A DNA stretch of 64,000 nucleotides from Paracoccaceae bacterium (GCA_016744015.1 JADGFD010000006.1:124001-188000), one strand, 5' to 3'. Shown: positions 27,225-36,543, counted from the first letter of the stretch. The notes: a model not told the origin generated them from the letters alone. Numbers and translations are program-made.

Positions 27225-28681
27225 GCCGCCAGCCCTTTACCAGTTTTATCATGCTTGGCGCAATGCGCAGCGGCTCCAACCTGCTTGAGAAGTTTCTCAA
27301 CCAATATGAAGGGTTGGTCTGCCATGGGGAGTTGTTTCACAAATCCTTTATCGGCGTGCAGGGCTGCCAAAGCTTCCTGGGCATCAAAACAGAGGCTCGA
27401 AATGGTGATCCGCAGCGCCTTCTGGACGCAGTGCGGGCCAACGACCCTTCTAAAATAACAGGATTCCGGTTTTTTCAGGATCATGATGAAAGAGTCTTGG
27501 AAGCCGCGCTGAAGGACCGCTATTGCGCCAAAATTGTCCTCACCCGTGACCCTATTGAGAGTTTTGTCTCGCTGCAAATCGCGCTGGAAACACAGCAATG
27601 GTTAGTTTCGGATATCGCGCACCGTAAAGAAGTGCAAATTCACTTTGATTTGGATGACTACGCGACCTACCAAAAAGACCGCATGGCGTTTTATGCTCGA
27701 ATTTCAAAGTCTTTAGCGCTTTCCGAGCAGCCCTTCTTTGAAATTGACTACACAATGCTTACGGATGTGAAAAACATTAACCGTTTAGCCGCTTTCATTG
27801 GGGATCGGGTGGGTAAGGCCGCGCTAACGGAGCCAATCAAGCGGCAAAACCCCGGCGCGCTGGCCCATAAAATTTCCAATATCGAGGAGGTGCGGGCAGC
27901 CCTTGAGGCCCCAAGCCTACAGGAACGTCCGCCACCTGTGCTCACCCCGATTTTGGAAAGTGGGACAGACCTTTCGCGCGCTTATTTCTGCCAGAAAAAT
28001 CCGCTTGTCTTTGGGCCTGTGCCCGGCGTGCCGGATAAAGGCGTGCGAAAATGGCTGGAGGCGCAAAACCAGCGCGCAGCGGAAAACGGGTTTTCTTCTC
28101 ATAGGTTTGCTGAATGGAAAGAGCAGCATAAAAGCTCAACCTTTTTTAGCGTGGTGCGCCACCCGGTTTTGCGCGCCTACAATGCGTTTATGCTCAAAGT
28201 GTTTGCCACCAATTCGGACGCCTATCTTGCAATCCGGCAAGAGCTGGAAAACCAGTTTGGCATGTTTTTGCCCCAAGGCGACATTGCACCGGACCAAGAC
28301 CGGCATATGCTGGAAAAAAGCGGATACGGAGCAGAGGCGCACCGCATTAGCTTTAAGCTGTTTTTGATATTTGTCGCCGCCAACCTTGGAGATGAAACCA
28401 GAATCCGGCAAGATGGTAAATGGCAACTGCAAACCGAGATCCTCCGCCGCTATCGGGTTCTCCATCCGGAAGTGATTGCTTTGAAAGAAGAAAATCTTAA
28501 ATACGGCCTGAAGCACCTACAAAACATGCTTAACCTTCCGCCAGTGTATAACTGGCATAACGAGCCGGAGAAGGCGTTTTCCTTCCCGATCAGTGAGATT
28601 TATGACGCCGAAATCGAGTCGCTCGCCCATGCCGCTTACGGGCAGGACTACGAAGAATTGGGCTTCGGCCCGCTTTATTAG
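27221..28681 (+). CDS. NodH-like sulfotransferase with two sulfotransferase-type modules
   Basis: The 486-residue protein probably transfers sulfate from PAPS to a glycan. The first half has the phosphosulfate loop LGAMRSGSNLL (12-22), CHGELF (34-39) and the 3'-phosphate-binding TRDPIESFVS (108-117). The second half has FFSVVRHPVLRAYNAF (308-323), a typical sulfotransferase-family-2 motif, but no clear phosphosulfate loop of its own. It starts at GTG 27221, overlapping the previous stop, and its stop codon overlaps that of convergent ptsN. The cysQ gene at the head of the operon supports the activity. The acceptor is unknown. Confidence 0.78.
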   Translation: MSRQPFTSFIMLGAMRSGSNLLEKFLNQYEGLVCHGELFHKSFIGVQGCQSFLGIKTEARNGDPQRLLDAVRANDPSKITGFRFFQDHDERVLEAALKDRYCAKIVLTRDPIESFVSLQIALETQQWLVSDIAHRKEVQIHFDLDDYATYQKDRMAFYARISKSLALSEQPFFEIDYTMLTDVKNINRLAAFIGDRVGKAALTEPIKRQNPGALAHKISNIEEVRAALEAPSLQERPPPVLTPILESGTDLSRAYFCQKNPLVFGPVPGVPDKGVRKWLEAQNQRAAENGFSSHRFAEWKEQHKSSTFFSVVRHPVLRAYNAFMLKVFATNSDAYLAIRQELENQFGMFLPQGDIAPDQDRHMLEKSGYGAEAHRISFKLFLIFVAANLGDETRIRQDGKWQLQTEILRRYRVLHPEVIALKEENLKYGLKHLQNMLNLPPVYNWHNEPEKAFSFPISEIYDAEIESLAHAAYGQDYEELGFGPLY

Positions 28682-29142
28682 GCAGCCTTGGAGCGCTCGT
28701 TTTCCAGCAAAATGGAATAAAGCGCCGCAGCATCACGGGTTGAGCGCAGCTTTTGGCAGGTGGCCTCATTGCGCAAGGTACGAGAAACGCGGGCCAGTGA
28801 TTTCAGGTGATCTGTCACCGCCCCTTCGGGGGCAAACAGCACAAAAACCAGGTCAGCCGGCTGGCGGTCCACGGCGTTAAAATCAACCGGGGTTTCGAGG
28901 TGCATAAACACGCCGCATACGTGCTCAATTTCAGGTAGGCGCGCATGGGGAATGGCCACACCATTGCCCATGCCGGTAGGGCCCAACAGCTCCCGTGCCT
29001 GCAAAGCAGATAGCAGCTTGCTTTCCGGCAGGCCATAAACCTGCCCGGCCAGCTGTGCTGCGTCTTGCAAAACGCGTTTTTTGCTGACGGCTTTGGCGTC
29101 TGCCACAATCGCCTCTGGCAACAGAAATTTTGAAAGCTCCAT
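28678..29142 (-). CDS. ptsN: nitrogen-PTS IIA-type phosphocarrier PtsN
   Basis: PtsN (EIIA-Ntr) is a regulatory phosphoprotein of the nitrogen PTS. The phosphorylated His is in GVAIPHARLPEI (near residue 66), with ELLGPTGMGNG before it and VDRQPADLVFVLFAPEGAVTDHLKSLARVSRTLRN after. ATG 29142 (MELSKFLLPEAI) is the normal start, giving 154 residues. It is the last gene of the rpoN-hpf-ptsN group, the conserved order. Its stop codon overlaps the sulfotransferase stop. Confidence 0.94.
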   Translation of the reverse strand: MELSKFLLPEAIVADAKAVSKKRVLQDAAQLAGQVYGLPESKLLSALQARELLGPTGMGNGVAIPHARLPEIEHVCGVFMHLETPVDFNAVDRQPADLVFVLFAPEGAVTDHLKSLARVSRTLRNEATCQKLRSTRDAAALYSILLENERSKAA

Positions 29143-29178
29143 AACGGGCCCCACCTTCACTTAAATTATAGGATTGTG

Positions 29179-29748
29179 CTATTTGCTGTTGCGCGGATCA
29201 ATCCAGCCGATATTGCCATCGTTGCGCGTGTGCACAACATTTACACCACCATGCTGAACGTTGCGGAACACGAGCATTTCAGCGCCCATCAGTTCCATCT
29301 GCATCACGGCCTCACCCACACTTAGCGTTTGCACCGAGGTTTCCATCTCGGCCACAATAAGCGGCTGTAAGCTCTCGGGCTCGTCATCTTCTTTTGGTGT
29401 TTCAATCACAAAAGTGGGCGCACCGATGGTTTCAATCGGGTCAATCCGGTCTTTGTGGTGGTCTTTAAGGCGGCGCTTATAGCGACGCAGCTGCTTTTCC
29501 ATTTTGGAAAGCGCGGCATCAAAGCTCGCATATACGTCATCTTTATGGGCTGTCGCTTTTGCGATCATGCCAGTCGCTAAATGCACCATGGCGTTTGCCA
29601 CAAATTCGTGCCCGTCTTTGGAAAATGTTACATGCGCCTCGACAGGGCGGTCAAAATATTTGCCGACCGTATCTGTGAGGTGTTCATTAACATGGGTGGT
29701 GAGGGCATCGCCCACGTCCATATGTTTTCCGCTAACTTGAATTTGCAT
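29179..29748 (-). CDS. hpf: long-form ribosome hibernation promoting factor
   Basis: The 189-residue protein is the long form of HPF: an N-terminal ribosome-binding domain (MQIQVSGKHMDVGDALTTHV... to about 105) and a C-terminal dimerisation domain with MQMELMGAEMLVFRNVQHGGVNVVHTRNDGNIGWIDP. It inactivates ribosomes as 100S dimers in stationary phase. It lies between rpoN and ptsN as in many proteobacteria. Confidence 0.94.
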   Translation of the reverse strand: MQIQVSGKHMDVGDALTTHVNEHLTDTVGKYFDRPVEAHVTFSKDGHEFVANAMVHLATGMIAKATAHKDDVYASFDAALSKMEKQLRRYKRRLKDHHKDRIDPIETIGAPTFVIETPKEDDEPESLQPLIVAEMETSVQTLSVGEAVMQMELMGAEMLVFRNVQHGGVNVVHTRNDGNIGWIDPRNSK

Positions 29749-29798
29749 ATCATCTCCCCGATTGAGCCAAGCAAAATTGCCCGGACTTTAAATTAACC

Positions 29799-29844
29799 GG
29801 TTCTACAGGGCGCAGAACCTATGGGCGCTTAGCGCGAAAGTCAA
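29799..29844 (-). promoter_or_regulatory. possible promoter and hairpin upstream of hpf
   Basis: On the minus strand TTGACT (29844-29839) and TAGGTT (29821-29816) are 17 bases apart, partly overlapping a 6-bp stem AGAACC/GGTTCT (29799-29804, 29814-29819). It could be an hpf promoter or a weak rpoN terminator; the sequence does not decide. Confidence 0.25.
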
Positions 29845-31133
29845 CCACTCTGCGGGCGCATTTTCTTGCGGCGCACAATGGAGGACGGTATCCCCATTAC
29901 CTCACGATATTTCGCAACGGTCCGGCGCGCAATATCTACGCCTTCACTTCGCAAAATATTTACAACTCCGTCATCTGAAAGGGTATTTTTGTAGCTTTCT
30001 TGCGAAATATGGTGTTTAATACGCGCGCGGATGCTGAGCGCTGAAAACTCGGTTTTTTTGTCCAAACCTGCAATTTTTGCAGTAAAGAAATGTTTCAACT
30101 CAAAGGTACCGCGACGGCAGGTCAGGTATTTTCCGGACGTTACACGGCTAACGGTTGATTCGTGGGCGCCGACTTCATCAGCGATCATTGCCAAGGTTAG
30201 TGGACGCATTGCGCGATCACCCTCGGTAAACCAGGCAAACTGGTGCGCCACGATGGCGCTGGCGATCTTGAGGATGGTATTTGCCCGCTGGTCTAGCGCT
30301 TTGATCAACCATTGCGCCGCCTCAAGGTTTTGCTGGGTAAAGTCGGCCACCGCCTCGCCGCCATTAGATACGTTAGCAATATACGCGTGATCAACCAGTA
30401 TTTTTGGCAGCGCTTCCGGGATAAGTGCCACGTTCCACATGCCCATCTCTCCGGGCTTAACCTCCACCTCGGGAATGACATCACCTACCGGTGGTGTGCC
30501 AAGGCCAGCACCGGGGCGAGGATTTAGGGCACGAATTTCAGCAATCATATCTTGCACGGAGGCTTCCGGCTCATCGGTTTTGGCGGCTAAAGCAGGCAAA
30601 TCATCATTTGCTACCAAAATCAGATTGTCGAGTAGGATTTGAATGACCGGGTCAAACCTGTTCAGCGCCTTGAGCTGCAAGGCCAAGCATTCAGCTACCG
30701 AGCGTGCGCCAATGCCAGCTGGCTCACAAGCTTGAAGAGCAGTAAGCGCGGCTTCAATATCACTGGTCTTTGCCCTTAGTCTTTCGGCAAGCTCAAAAAC
30801 CGGGCTGCGCAAGTAGCCGCTATCGTTCAGTTCCCCCGCCAGCGCTTTGGCCAGCGCGGCCACATGGTTAGGCAAGCGCATAAGCCCGATTTGGCGGTGC
30901 AATGTGTCAAGCCGACTTTCGGATTCGCTGATCATCTCCAGCGCCGAAAAACCATCATTGTGAGAGCGGGATACCGGCAATGCCAGCAACGGGTTCTTCT
31001 CCGCCTCGCGCTCCAAATAGGTTGTCAGCTCGGCCCCGCTTTGCTGCAACACATGGATAGCCTGCTGCAAGTGCGGCGTCATCGCCAGCTTTTGCTGCTG
31101 TTTTAGTTCTATGCGTTGCGCAATGCCCATCAA
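29841..31133 (-). CDS. rpoN: RNA polymerase sigma-54 factor RpoN
   Basis: Sigma-54 directs RNA polymerase to -24/-12 promoters with the help of AAA+ activators. The N-terminal activator-interacting region is Gln-rich (RIELKQQQKLAMTPHLQQAIHVLQ), and the RpoN box ARRTVAKYRE lies near the C-terminus (about 402-411), preceded by the helix-turn-helix region with HESTVSRVTSGKYL. It is 430 residues, shorter than the 470-500 of enteric RpoN, because the acidic linker after region I is reduced. It starts 12 bases after lptB. Confidence 0.95.
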   Translation of the reverse strand: MMGIAQRIELKQQQKLAMTPHLQQAIHVLQQSGAELTTYLEREAEKNPLLALPVSRSHNDGFSALEMISESESRLDTLHRQIGLMRLPNHVAALAKALAGELNDSGYLRSPVFELAERLRAKTSDIEAALTALQACEPAGIGARSVAECLALQLKALNRFDPVIQILLDNLILVANDDLPALAAKTDEPEASVQDMIAEIRALNPRPGAGLGTPPVGDVIPEVEVKPGEMGMWNVALIPEALPKILVDHAYIANVSNGGEAVADFTQQNLEAAQWLIKALDQRANTILKIASAIVAHQFAWFTEGDRAMRPLTLAMIADEVGAHESTVSRVTSGKYLTCRRGTFELKHFFTAKIAGLDKKTEFSALSIRARIKHHISQESYKNTLSDDGVVNILRSEGVDIARRTVAKYREVMGIPSSIVRRKKMRPQSG

Positions 31134-31145
31134 GGCCCTTTCGCG

Positions 31146-31895
31146 TCAAATCCTGAACTGTTCGCCCAAGTAAACCTGCCGAACCTGCTTATCTTGCACC
31201 ACTTCTTCCGGCGTGCCGCTCATGAGAACGGTGCCATCGTGCAAAATATAGGCCCGATCAACAATCTCTAATGTCTCTCTTACATTATGATCGGTTATCA
31301 AAACACCAATGCCGCGATCTTTTAAATGAGAAACCAAGTCGCGGATCTCGTTGACGGCTATTGGGTCGACCCCGGCAAAGGGTTCATCAAACAGCACATA
31401 TTTTGGCTGGCTTGCGAGGCAACGCGCAATTTCTACCCGCCGCCGCTCACCACCTGAAAGCGCAAGTGCCGAGGCGCGGCGCAGATGAGTGATCGAAAAT
31501 TCAGCTAAAAGCTCATCCAGCATTTTTTGCTGCTGGCGACGCCCCGTAATATTCAGCTCCAGAATCGAGCGGATATTATCTTCCACCGACATGCCCCTGA
31601 AAATCGAGGCTTCTTGGGGCAAATAGCCAATGCCCATTTTAGCGCGACGATACATCGGCAAAATGGTGATGTCCGCACCATCAATCATTACTGTGCCTGC
31701 ATCAGGGTTCACCAAGCCAGCAATGGAGTAAAAACAGGTGGTTTTACCTGCGCCGTTTGGCCCAAGCAGCGCCACCACCTCGCCGCGATGCAGCTCCAGC
31801 GAAACATCCCGCAAAACCGGCCGCTTTTTGTAGCTTTTGCCAATATTGCGGATCAGCAATCCGCCTTGGCCAGCGGTGACTTCAAGTGCTGGCAT
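31146..31895 (-). CDS. lptB: LPS export ABC transporter ATPase LptB
   Basis: LptB powers lipopolysaccharide extraction from the inner membrane. The 249-residue protein has Walker A GPNGAGKTTCF (near 46), the Q-loop region YLPQEASIFRGMSVEDNI, signature LSGGERRRVEIARCL, Walker B YVLFDEPFAGVDP and the H-loop ITDHNVRETL. It follows lptA on the same strand, sharing one base, and precedes rpoN, the usual alphaproteobacterial order. Confidence 0.96.
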   Translation of the reverse strand: MPALEVTAGQGGLLIRNIGKSYKKRPVLRDVSLELHRGEVVALLGPNGAGKTTCFYSIAGLVNPDAGTVMIDGADITILPMYRRAKMGIGYLPQEASIFRGMSVEDNIRSILELNITGRRQQQKMLDELLAEFSITHLRRASALALSGGERRRVEIARCLASQPKYVLFDEPFAGVDPIAVNEIRDLVSHLKDRGIGVLITDHNVRETLEIVDRAYILHDGTVLMSGTPEEVVQDKQVRQVYLGEQFRI

Positions 31896-32383
31896 CAGTT
31901 GCTGCCTGTCTGAAATATCGTTTGCACGCGGCCTTCCATTTGGGCAGTGCCTGCGTTGAGGTCTATCCTAAGCTTTTGGCCGGAAAGCGCATTTTGCTCT
32001 TGGGTCAGAATTACATTGCCCTCCATAAGCACGTTACCGGCCACCAGTTCATAGGTGGCCGTGTCGGCCTGGGCAGCGTCTTCCCCGCTCACAAACACCA
32101 CATTCCCCGTGGCTTTCAGGGCTCGCACCGCGCCCGCGCCACTTTCTGTGTCATACACCACTTCCACCTGATCTGCCGAGAGCTTCAGCTCACCCATGCC
32201 AGCCACTACATTGCCGATAAAAACCGCCGTTTGCGTGGCTTGGTCAATCGAGAGCGTATCGGCTGCAATTTCCACTTGCTCCGCTTCACCCGCGCTTAAC
32301 GAGCCAAAGGGCAGTGTCGCCCCTTGGGCAAAAGCCGCCACGGCAAACAGGGTCATTAGCGCGGAAAGCAGCCATGTTTTCAT
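31895..32383 (-). CDS. lptA: LPS transport periplasmic protein LptA
   Basis: LptA (OstA-like) forms the periplasmic bridge for LPS. ATG 32383 gives a 162-residue precursor with signal peptide MKTWLLSALMTLFAVAAFAQG, cleaved after about residue 20. The body has beta-rich repeats with VEIAADTLSIDQATQTAVFIGNVVA and LSADQVEVVY, the LptA signature. A longer form from an upstream ATG would run into lptC. There is one base between the lptC stop and this start. Confidence 0.9.
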   Translation of the reverse strand: MKTWLLSALMTLFAVAAFAQGATLPFGSLSAGEAEQVEIAADTLSIDQATQTAVFIGNVVAGMGELKLSADQVEVVYDTESGAGAVRALKATGNVVFVSGEDAAQADTATYELVAGNVLMEGNVILTQEQNALSGQKLRIDLNAGTAQMEGRVQTIFQTGSN

Positions 32384-32384
32384 A

Positions 32385-32993
32385 TCAATTACTCTCGTTT
32401 TGCAGGTCATAACGCATCCTAACGTTATTTTCGAACCAAAGCACCCGGTTTTCACCATCATTTGATTCTATTCGGAAATTCTCCGCCGAAACCTGCCCAA
32501 GCGGGCCCTCAGCCACTATGCCTGAGCCTTGCAGCTCCCCCGAGCCCATCAACAGGTGCAACGTGTCTACCACGGCCACGTTGCCATCAGATGTTTCCAG
32601 CTGGCCACCGTTTTCAAACCACACGGTTTGCGCCGATACGTCCATGAGGGCCGAGCCGGAGGTGACTTTTGCCCAAGTGCCTGTGCTAAACTGAAATTCC
32701 ACATCAAGATTTGTAATCACAAAAAGGGAATCATCAGTATCCATGGGTCGGATTGTATCTGCCAACAGGTGAAACGGCTCCCCTTTTTTGGTGATTCCGT
32801 TAACCTGTGGGTTTTTGATGAAACTCCCGCTTTCCAGCGTCTCGATATCGGCGCGGGAAAAGGTGAAGCCAGCCTCAAAGCTATCTTCGCTATTAAACAA
32901 AAACACCGTGCCCAGTACTGTGAGCGCAATCAGCGGCAGCAGGATTTTGAGCCATGAGACCATGCGGGAATATGAGGTATGGCTAAGGGCCAT
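32385..32993 (-). CDS. lptC: LPS export protein LptC
   Basis: LptC is a bitopic inner-membrane protein that hands LPS to LptA. The 202-residue product has a single N-terminal membrane helix (WLKILLPLIALTVLGTVFLF, residues 14-33) followed by a periplasmic beta-jellyroll, including KNPQVNGITKKGEPFHLLAD and a conserved ENVRMRYD-like tail. It starts in a TGATG overlap with the rnd stop. Confidence 0.88.
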   Translation of the reverse strand: MALSHTSYSRMVSWLKILLPLIALTVLGTVFLFNSEDSFEAGFTFSRADIETLESGSFIKNPQVNGITKKGEPFHLLADTIRPMDTDDSLFVITNLDVEFQFSTGTWAKVTSGSALMDVSAQTVWFENGGQLETSDGNVAVVDTLHLLMGSGELQGSGIVAEGPLGQVSAENFRIESNDGENRVLWFENNVRMRYDLQNESN

Positions 32994-33604
32994 CAGTGGG
33001 CAAAAATATCGGTTTCCGGCCAGCCAGCGAGGTCCAGCGCGGCGCGGTGGGGGAGGAAATCAAAACAAGCCTGCGCCATCTCAACGCGGCCCTCGCGGGC
33101 GAGGTTGGTGTTTAGAATATCCATAAGCTTATGGAGGTAAAGCACATCTGAAGCTGCATAGGAAAGCTGCGCTTCCGTCAACTCTGGCGCACCCCAATCA
33201 CTGCTTTGCTGATATTTGGAAATATCAACCTTAAGCAGCTCTTGCAAAAGGTTTTTAAGGCCGTGGCGGTCTGTATAGGTGCGCACAAGTTTAGAGGCGA
33301 TTTTGGTGCAGTAGACCGGCGATGTAACGGCGCCAAAACGGTGCAGCATGACCGCGATATCAAAACGGCCAAAGTGGAAAATCTTGAGCTTTGAAGGGTC
33401 CGTCAGCAGCCTCACAAGGTTCGGCGCTTCGGTCTGCTCTTGGCTGATTTGCACCATATGCGCATCGCCATCCCCCGCTGAAAGCTGCACAAGGCAGAGC
33501 CGATCCCGGTGCGGATGCAGCCCCATGGTCTCACTATCAATGGCGATCACATCGCCAAGGTCAAGATCATCAGGAAGGTCGCCTTTGTGGAGATAGTTGG
33601 TCAT
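32993..33604 (-). CDS. rnd: RNase D-like 3'-5' exonuclease (DEDDy, short form)
   Basis: This is a DEDD-family exonuclease domain without HRDC: IAIDSETMGL with the D-E pair, HFGRFDIAVM with the Asp, and YAASDVLYLHKLMD with the Tyr and last Asp. ATG 33604 (MTNYLHKGDLPDDL) gives 203 residues, the usual size of the short alphaproteobacterial RNase D. Its stop overlaps the lptC start, and it heads the run rnd-lptC-lptA-lptB-rpoN. Substrates are structured RNA 3' ends in relatives. Confidence 0.85.
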   Translation of the reverse strand: MTNYLHKGDLPDDLDLGDVIAIDSETMGLHPHRDRLCLVQLSAGDGDAHMVQISQEQTEAPNLVRLLTDPSKLKIFHFGRFDIAVMLHRFGAVTSPVYCTKIASKLVRTYTDRHGLKNLLQELLKVDISKYQQSSDWGAPELTEAQLSYAASDVLYLHKLMDILNTNLAREGRVEMAQACFDFLPHRAALDLAGWPETDIFAH

Positions 33605-33740
33605 GGAATGCCTGCTTTGAAATGGGTTTGGGCGAGTGTAGCGCATTGGCGGTTAACACAAAACCACGAATTGCGCGGCGGGCGGGGTTTTGCTGTTTGG
33701 CGGAAGGGTTACGCATAGTTAAGCGGGACCAATGTTTCTA

Positions 33741-34097
33741 TCAAGAAGGGAGCTGTGGCTTTCGAAAAGAATGAAACTCCAGCACCACAATTCGAAGCAC
33801 CATTGCGGGAATCCATAACACACCAGTTTCCCAGCCAGTCTCTGAAAAGTAGAAAATGGCGCCGATGGGATCTTCGAATATTGCACTGAGTATCTGTTTA
33901 AACGAAGTGGATGCCATATGAGCAATGAGTGAACCTAGCGCTCCAACAATTGTCATTGTGCAGAAGGTGGCGCCTATGGTTAGGGGAAGTCTCAAAAGAA
34001 AAGCTATCCGACTGCGCCAATACAATCCAGTGATCCACCAACCTAGCGCGGCGCAAACGATTACAATCCAGAGAAAATTATTTGTCCAAACATCCAT
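33741..34097 (-). CDS. hypothetical small membrane protein, AT-richer than neighbours
   Basis: I do not recognise this 118-residue protein. It has three hydrophobic segments: about 8-28 (FLWIVIVCAALGWWITGLYW), 34-58 and 85-108, separated by short charged loops, so it is probably an inner-membrane protein. GAGGGG lies 11 bases before the ATG. It is isolated between rnd (start 136 bases away) and the pnp terminator. Lines inside it have about 40-52% GC against about 57% in the adjacent rnd gene, so it may be a late acquisition. It may also be non-functional. Confidence 0.5.
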   Translation of the reverse strand: MDVWTNNFLWIVIVCAALGWWITGLYWRSRIAFLLRLPLTIGATFCTMTIVGALGSLIAHMASTSFKQILSAIFEDPIGAIFYFSETGWETGVLWIPAMVLRIVVLEFHSFRKPQLPS

Positions 34098-34224
34098 TAA
34101 GGCATTCCCCTCAGTTTCCCCTGTGCAGCGATTGATTAGCGTTTGTTTGAGAGCTTAACATAACTCGCGTAACTGCCGTGCATATAAATGTCACAAAACG
34201 GCTGTATTCGTCGCGATCGCCCAC

Positions 34225-34254
34225 AAAAAAAGCCCCCGTCTTCCGGCAGGGGCT
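34225..34254 (-). terminator. Rho-independent terminator after pnp
   Basis: On the minus strand AGCCCC (34254-34249) and GGGGCT (34236-34231) form a stem that is followed by seven T residues. It lies 23 bases past the pnp stop codon and fits a strong intrinsic terminator. Confidence 0.85.
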
Positions 34255-34276
34255 TCTTAATTTCAGCAATCCGGCT

Positions 34277-36400
34277 TTAGCCCTCTTGCTTAATCTCTTC
34301 ACCAGTTTCCTGATCAACCACTTTCATGGAAAGGCGCACCTTGCCGCGGTCGTCGAAGCCCATGAGCTTAACCTTAACCTCTTGGCCCTCGGTCAGGATG
34401 TCTTTCGGGTGGTTTACCCGCTCGTTGGCCAGCTGGCTCACGTGCACAAGGCCATCCCGCTTGCCAAAGAAGTTCACAAAGGCACCGAAGTCCATCAGTT
34501 TCACAACTTTACCGGTGTAGATCTTGCCAGCTTCCGGCACGGCCACGATCTCGTTGATCATCGCCATAGCTTTCTCGATGCTTTCGCCGTTTGGCGAAGC
34601 GATCTTGATGATGCCGTCGTCGTTGATATCAACCTTAGCGCCGGAAACCTCAACGATTTCGCGGATAACTTTACCGCCTGAGCCGATCACCTCACGGATT
34701 TTATCCGCTGGCACCTGCATGGTTTCAATGCGTGGGGCGTGAACAGAGAAGTCCGATGCGCCAGTCAGCGCTTTGGACATTTCACCAAGGATGTGCATCC
34801 GGCCGTCTTTGGCTTGAGCCAAGGCAGCTTTCATGATGTCAGCAGTAATGCCGGCCACTTTGATGTCCATCTGCATGGTGGTGATACCGTTTTCAGTGCC
34901 GGCAACCTTAAAGTCCATATCGCCGAGGTGGTCTTCGTCACCCAAGATGTCGGTCAAAACCGCATATTCGCCATCGTCTTGCAGGATAAGGCCCATGGCC
35001 ACACCAGCAACAGCGTTTTTCAGCGGCACACCAGCGTCCATCATTGAAAGCGAACCGCCACAAACGGAAGCCATTGAGGACGATCCGTTTGACTCAGTGA
35101 TTTCAGACACCAAACGAACGGTATATGGGAAATCAGTCGCAGGCGGCAGAACCGCCTGAAGCGCGCGCCATGCAAGCTTGCCGTGGCCAATTTCGCGGCG
35201 GCCCGGGCCAAACATCCGGCCAGCTTCACCAACCGAGTAAGGCGGGAAGTTATAGTGCAGCATGAAGTTGGAGCGGCTGGAGCCGTGCAGGGCGTCAATG
35301 ATTTGCTCATCATCGCCGGTGCCAAGCGTGGTCACAACCAAGCCCTGCGTTTCACCACGTGTAAACAGTGACGAACCATGGGTGCGCGGCAGGAAGCCAA
35401 CTTCGGAAACAATCGGGCGCACGGTGGAGAGGTCACGACCATCAATCCGCTTGCCGGTTTTGATGATATCGCCGCGCACAACCTCGGATTCAAGCTTTTT
35501 GAAGGCGCTATCGAGGTTGCTATCCTCAAGGTCTTCCTCGGTGAGGGCTTCCTTGATGCTGTCGCGGGCAGCCTTAATGGCCGCGGTGCGCTCTTGCTTG
35601 TCGGTGTTGCCAAACGCAGCGCGCATTGTGTCTTCACCAGCGGCTTTCACCTTGGCATAAAGCTCTGAATAATCAGGGGCTTGGAAGTTAAACGGCTCTT
35701 TAGCCGCCTCGCCGGCCATGTCCACAATCATGTCGATCACAGGCTGCATTTGGGCGTGACCAAATTCAACAGCACCGAGCACCTCAGCTTCGGAAAGCTC
35801 ATATACTTCGGATTCAACCATCATAACGGCGTCTTTAGTACCAGCAACCACCAAATCGAGCCGCTGCTCGGGGTTGTTGCGCAGGTGGTCCATATCTTCA
35901 ACCGACGGGTTGAGCACGTAAGAACCATCGGTAAAACCAACGCGGGCACAGCCAATTGGACCGCGGAACGGCGCGCCGGAAAGCGTGAGCGCCGCAGAGG
36001 CCGCGATCATAGCAACCACATCAGGGTCATTTTCCAGATCATGCGAAAGCACGGTGCAAATCACTTGGGTTTCGTGCTTAAAGCCGGGCACAAACAATGG
36101 GCGGATCGGACGGTCGATCAAGCGGCTTGTCAGGGTTTCTTTTTCAGAAGGACGGGCTTCGCGCTTGAAGAAACCACCGGGGATTTTACCCGCAGCGTAA
36201 TATTTTTCTTGGTAGTGCACAGTCAGTGGGAAGAAATCAAAGCCAGCTTTTGGCTTCTTTTCAAACACAACGGCGGCCATAACACTGGTTTCGCCGTACG
36301 TGGCGATAACGGCAGCATCGGCTTGGCGCGCAACTTTTCCGGTTTCGAGCGTTAGGGTATCATGCCCCCACTCGATTGATCTTTTTACTTCATTAAACAT
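34277..36400 (-). CDS. pnp: polyribonucleotide nucleotidyltransferase (PNPase)
   Basis: PNPase is the phosphorolytic 3'-5' exoribonuclease of the RNA degradosome. The 707-residue product has two RNase PH-like domains ([45 protein letters not shown]), a KH domain ([25 protein letters not shown], near 563) and a C-terminal S1 domain ([31 protein letters not shown]). AAAGGAAAA precedes the ATG. It lies downstream of rpsO, the usual rpsO-pnp order, separated by a terminator hairpin. Confidence 0.98.
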   Translation of the reverse strand: MFNEVKRSIEWGHDTLTLETGKVARQADAAVIATYGETSVMAAVVFEKKPKAGFDFFPLTVHYQEKYYAAGKIPGGFFKREARPSEKETLTSRLIDRPIRPLFVPGFKHETQVICTVLSHDLENDPDVVAMIAASAALTLSGAPFRGPIGCARVGFTDGSYVLNPSVEDMDHLRNNPEQRLDLVVAGTKDAVMMVESEVYELSEAEVLGAVEFGHAQMQPVIDMIVDMAGEAAKEPFNFQAPDYSELYAKVKAAGEDTMRAAFGNTDKQERTAAIKAARDSIKEALTEEDLEDSNLDSAFKKLESEVVRGDIIKTGKRIDGRDLSTVRPIVSEVGFLPRTHGSSLFTRGETQGLVVTTLGTGDDEQIIDALHGSSRSNFMLHYNFPPYSVGEAGRMFGPGRREIGHGKLAWRALQAVLPPATDFPYTVRLVSEITESNGSSSMASVCGGSLSMMDAGVPLKNAVAGVAMGLILQDDGEYAVLTDILGDEDHLGDMDFKVAGTENGITTMQMDIKVAGITADIMKAALAQAKDGRMHILGEMSKALTGASDFSVHAPRIETMQVPADKIREVIGSGGKVIREIVEVSGAKVDINDDGIIKIASPNGESIEKAMAMINEIVAVPEAGKIYTGKVVKLMDFGAFVNFFGKRDGLVHVSQLANERVNHPKDILTEGQEVKVKLMGFDDRGKVRLSMKVVDQETGEEIKQEG

Positions 36401-36543
36401 GGTTTTCCTTTATCTACGGGCCTTGCCCCCTGGCAATCCCGCTGGCCTCCGTTTCGTTTACATCCCGTTACCGCGCCTAAGGCCAAGGCAGCGGCGGACA
36501 ACATCTGGCGGTCAAATCGGGCCCCACCCCAGCCCTTACATGC

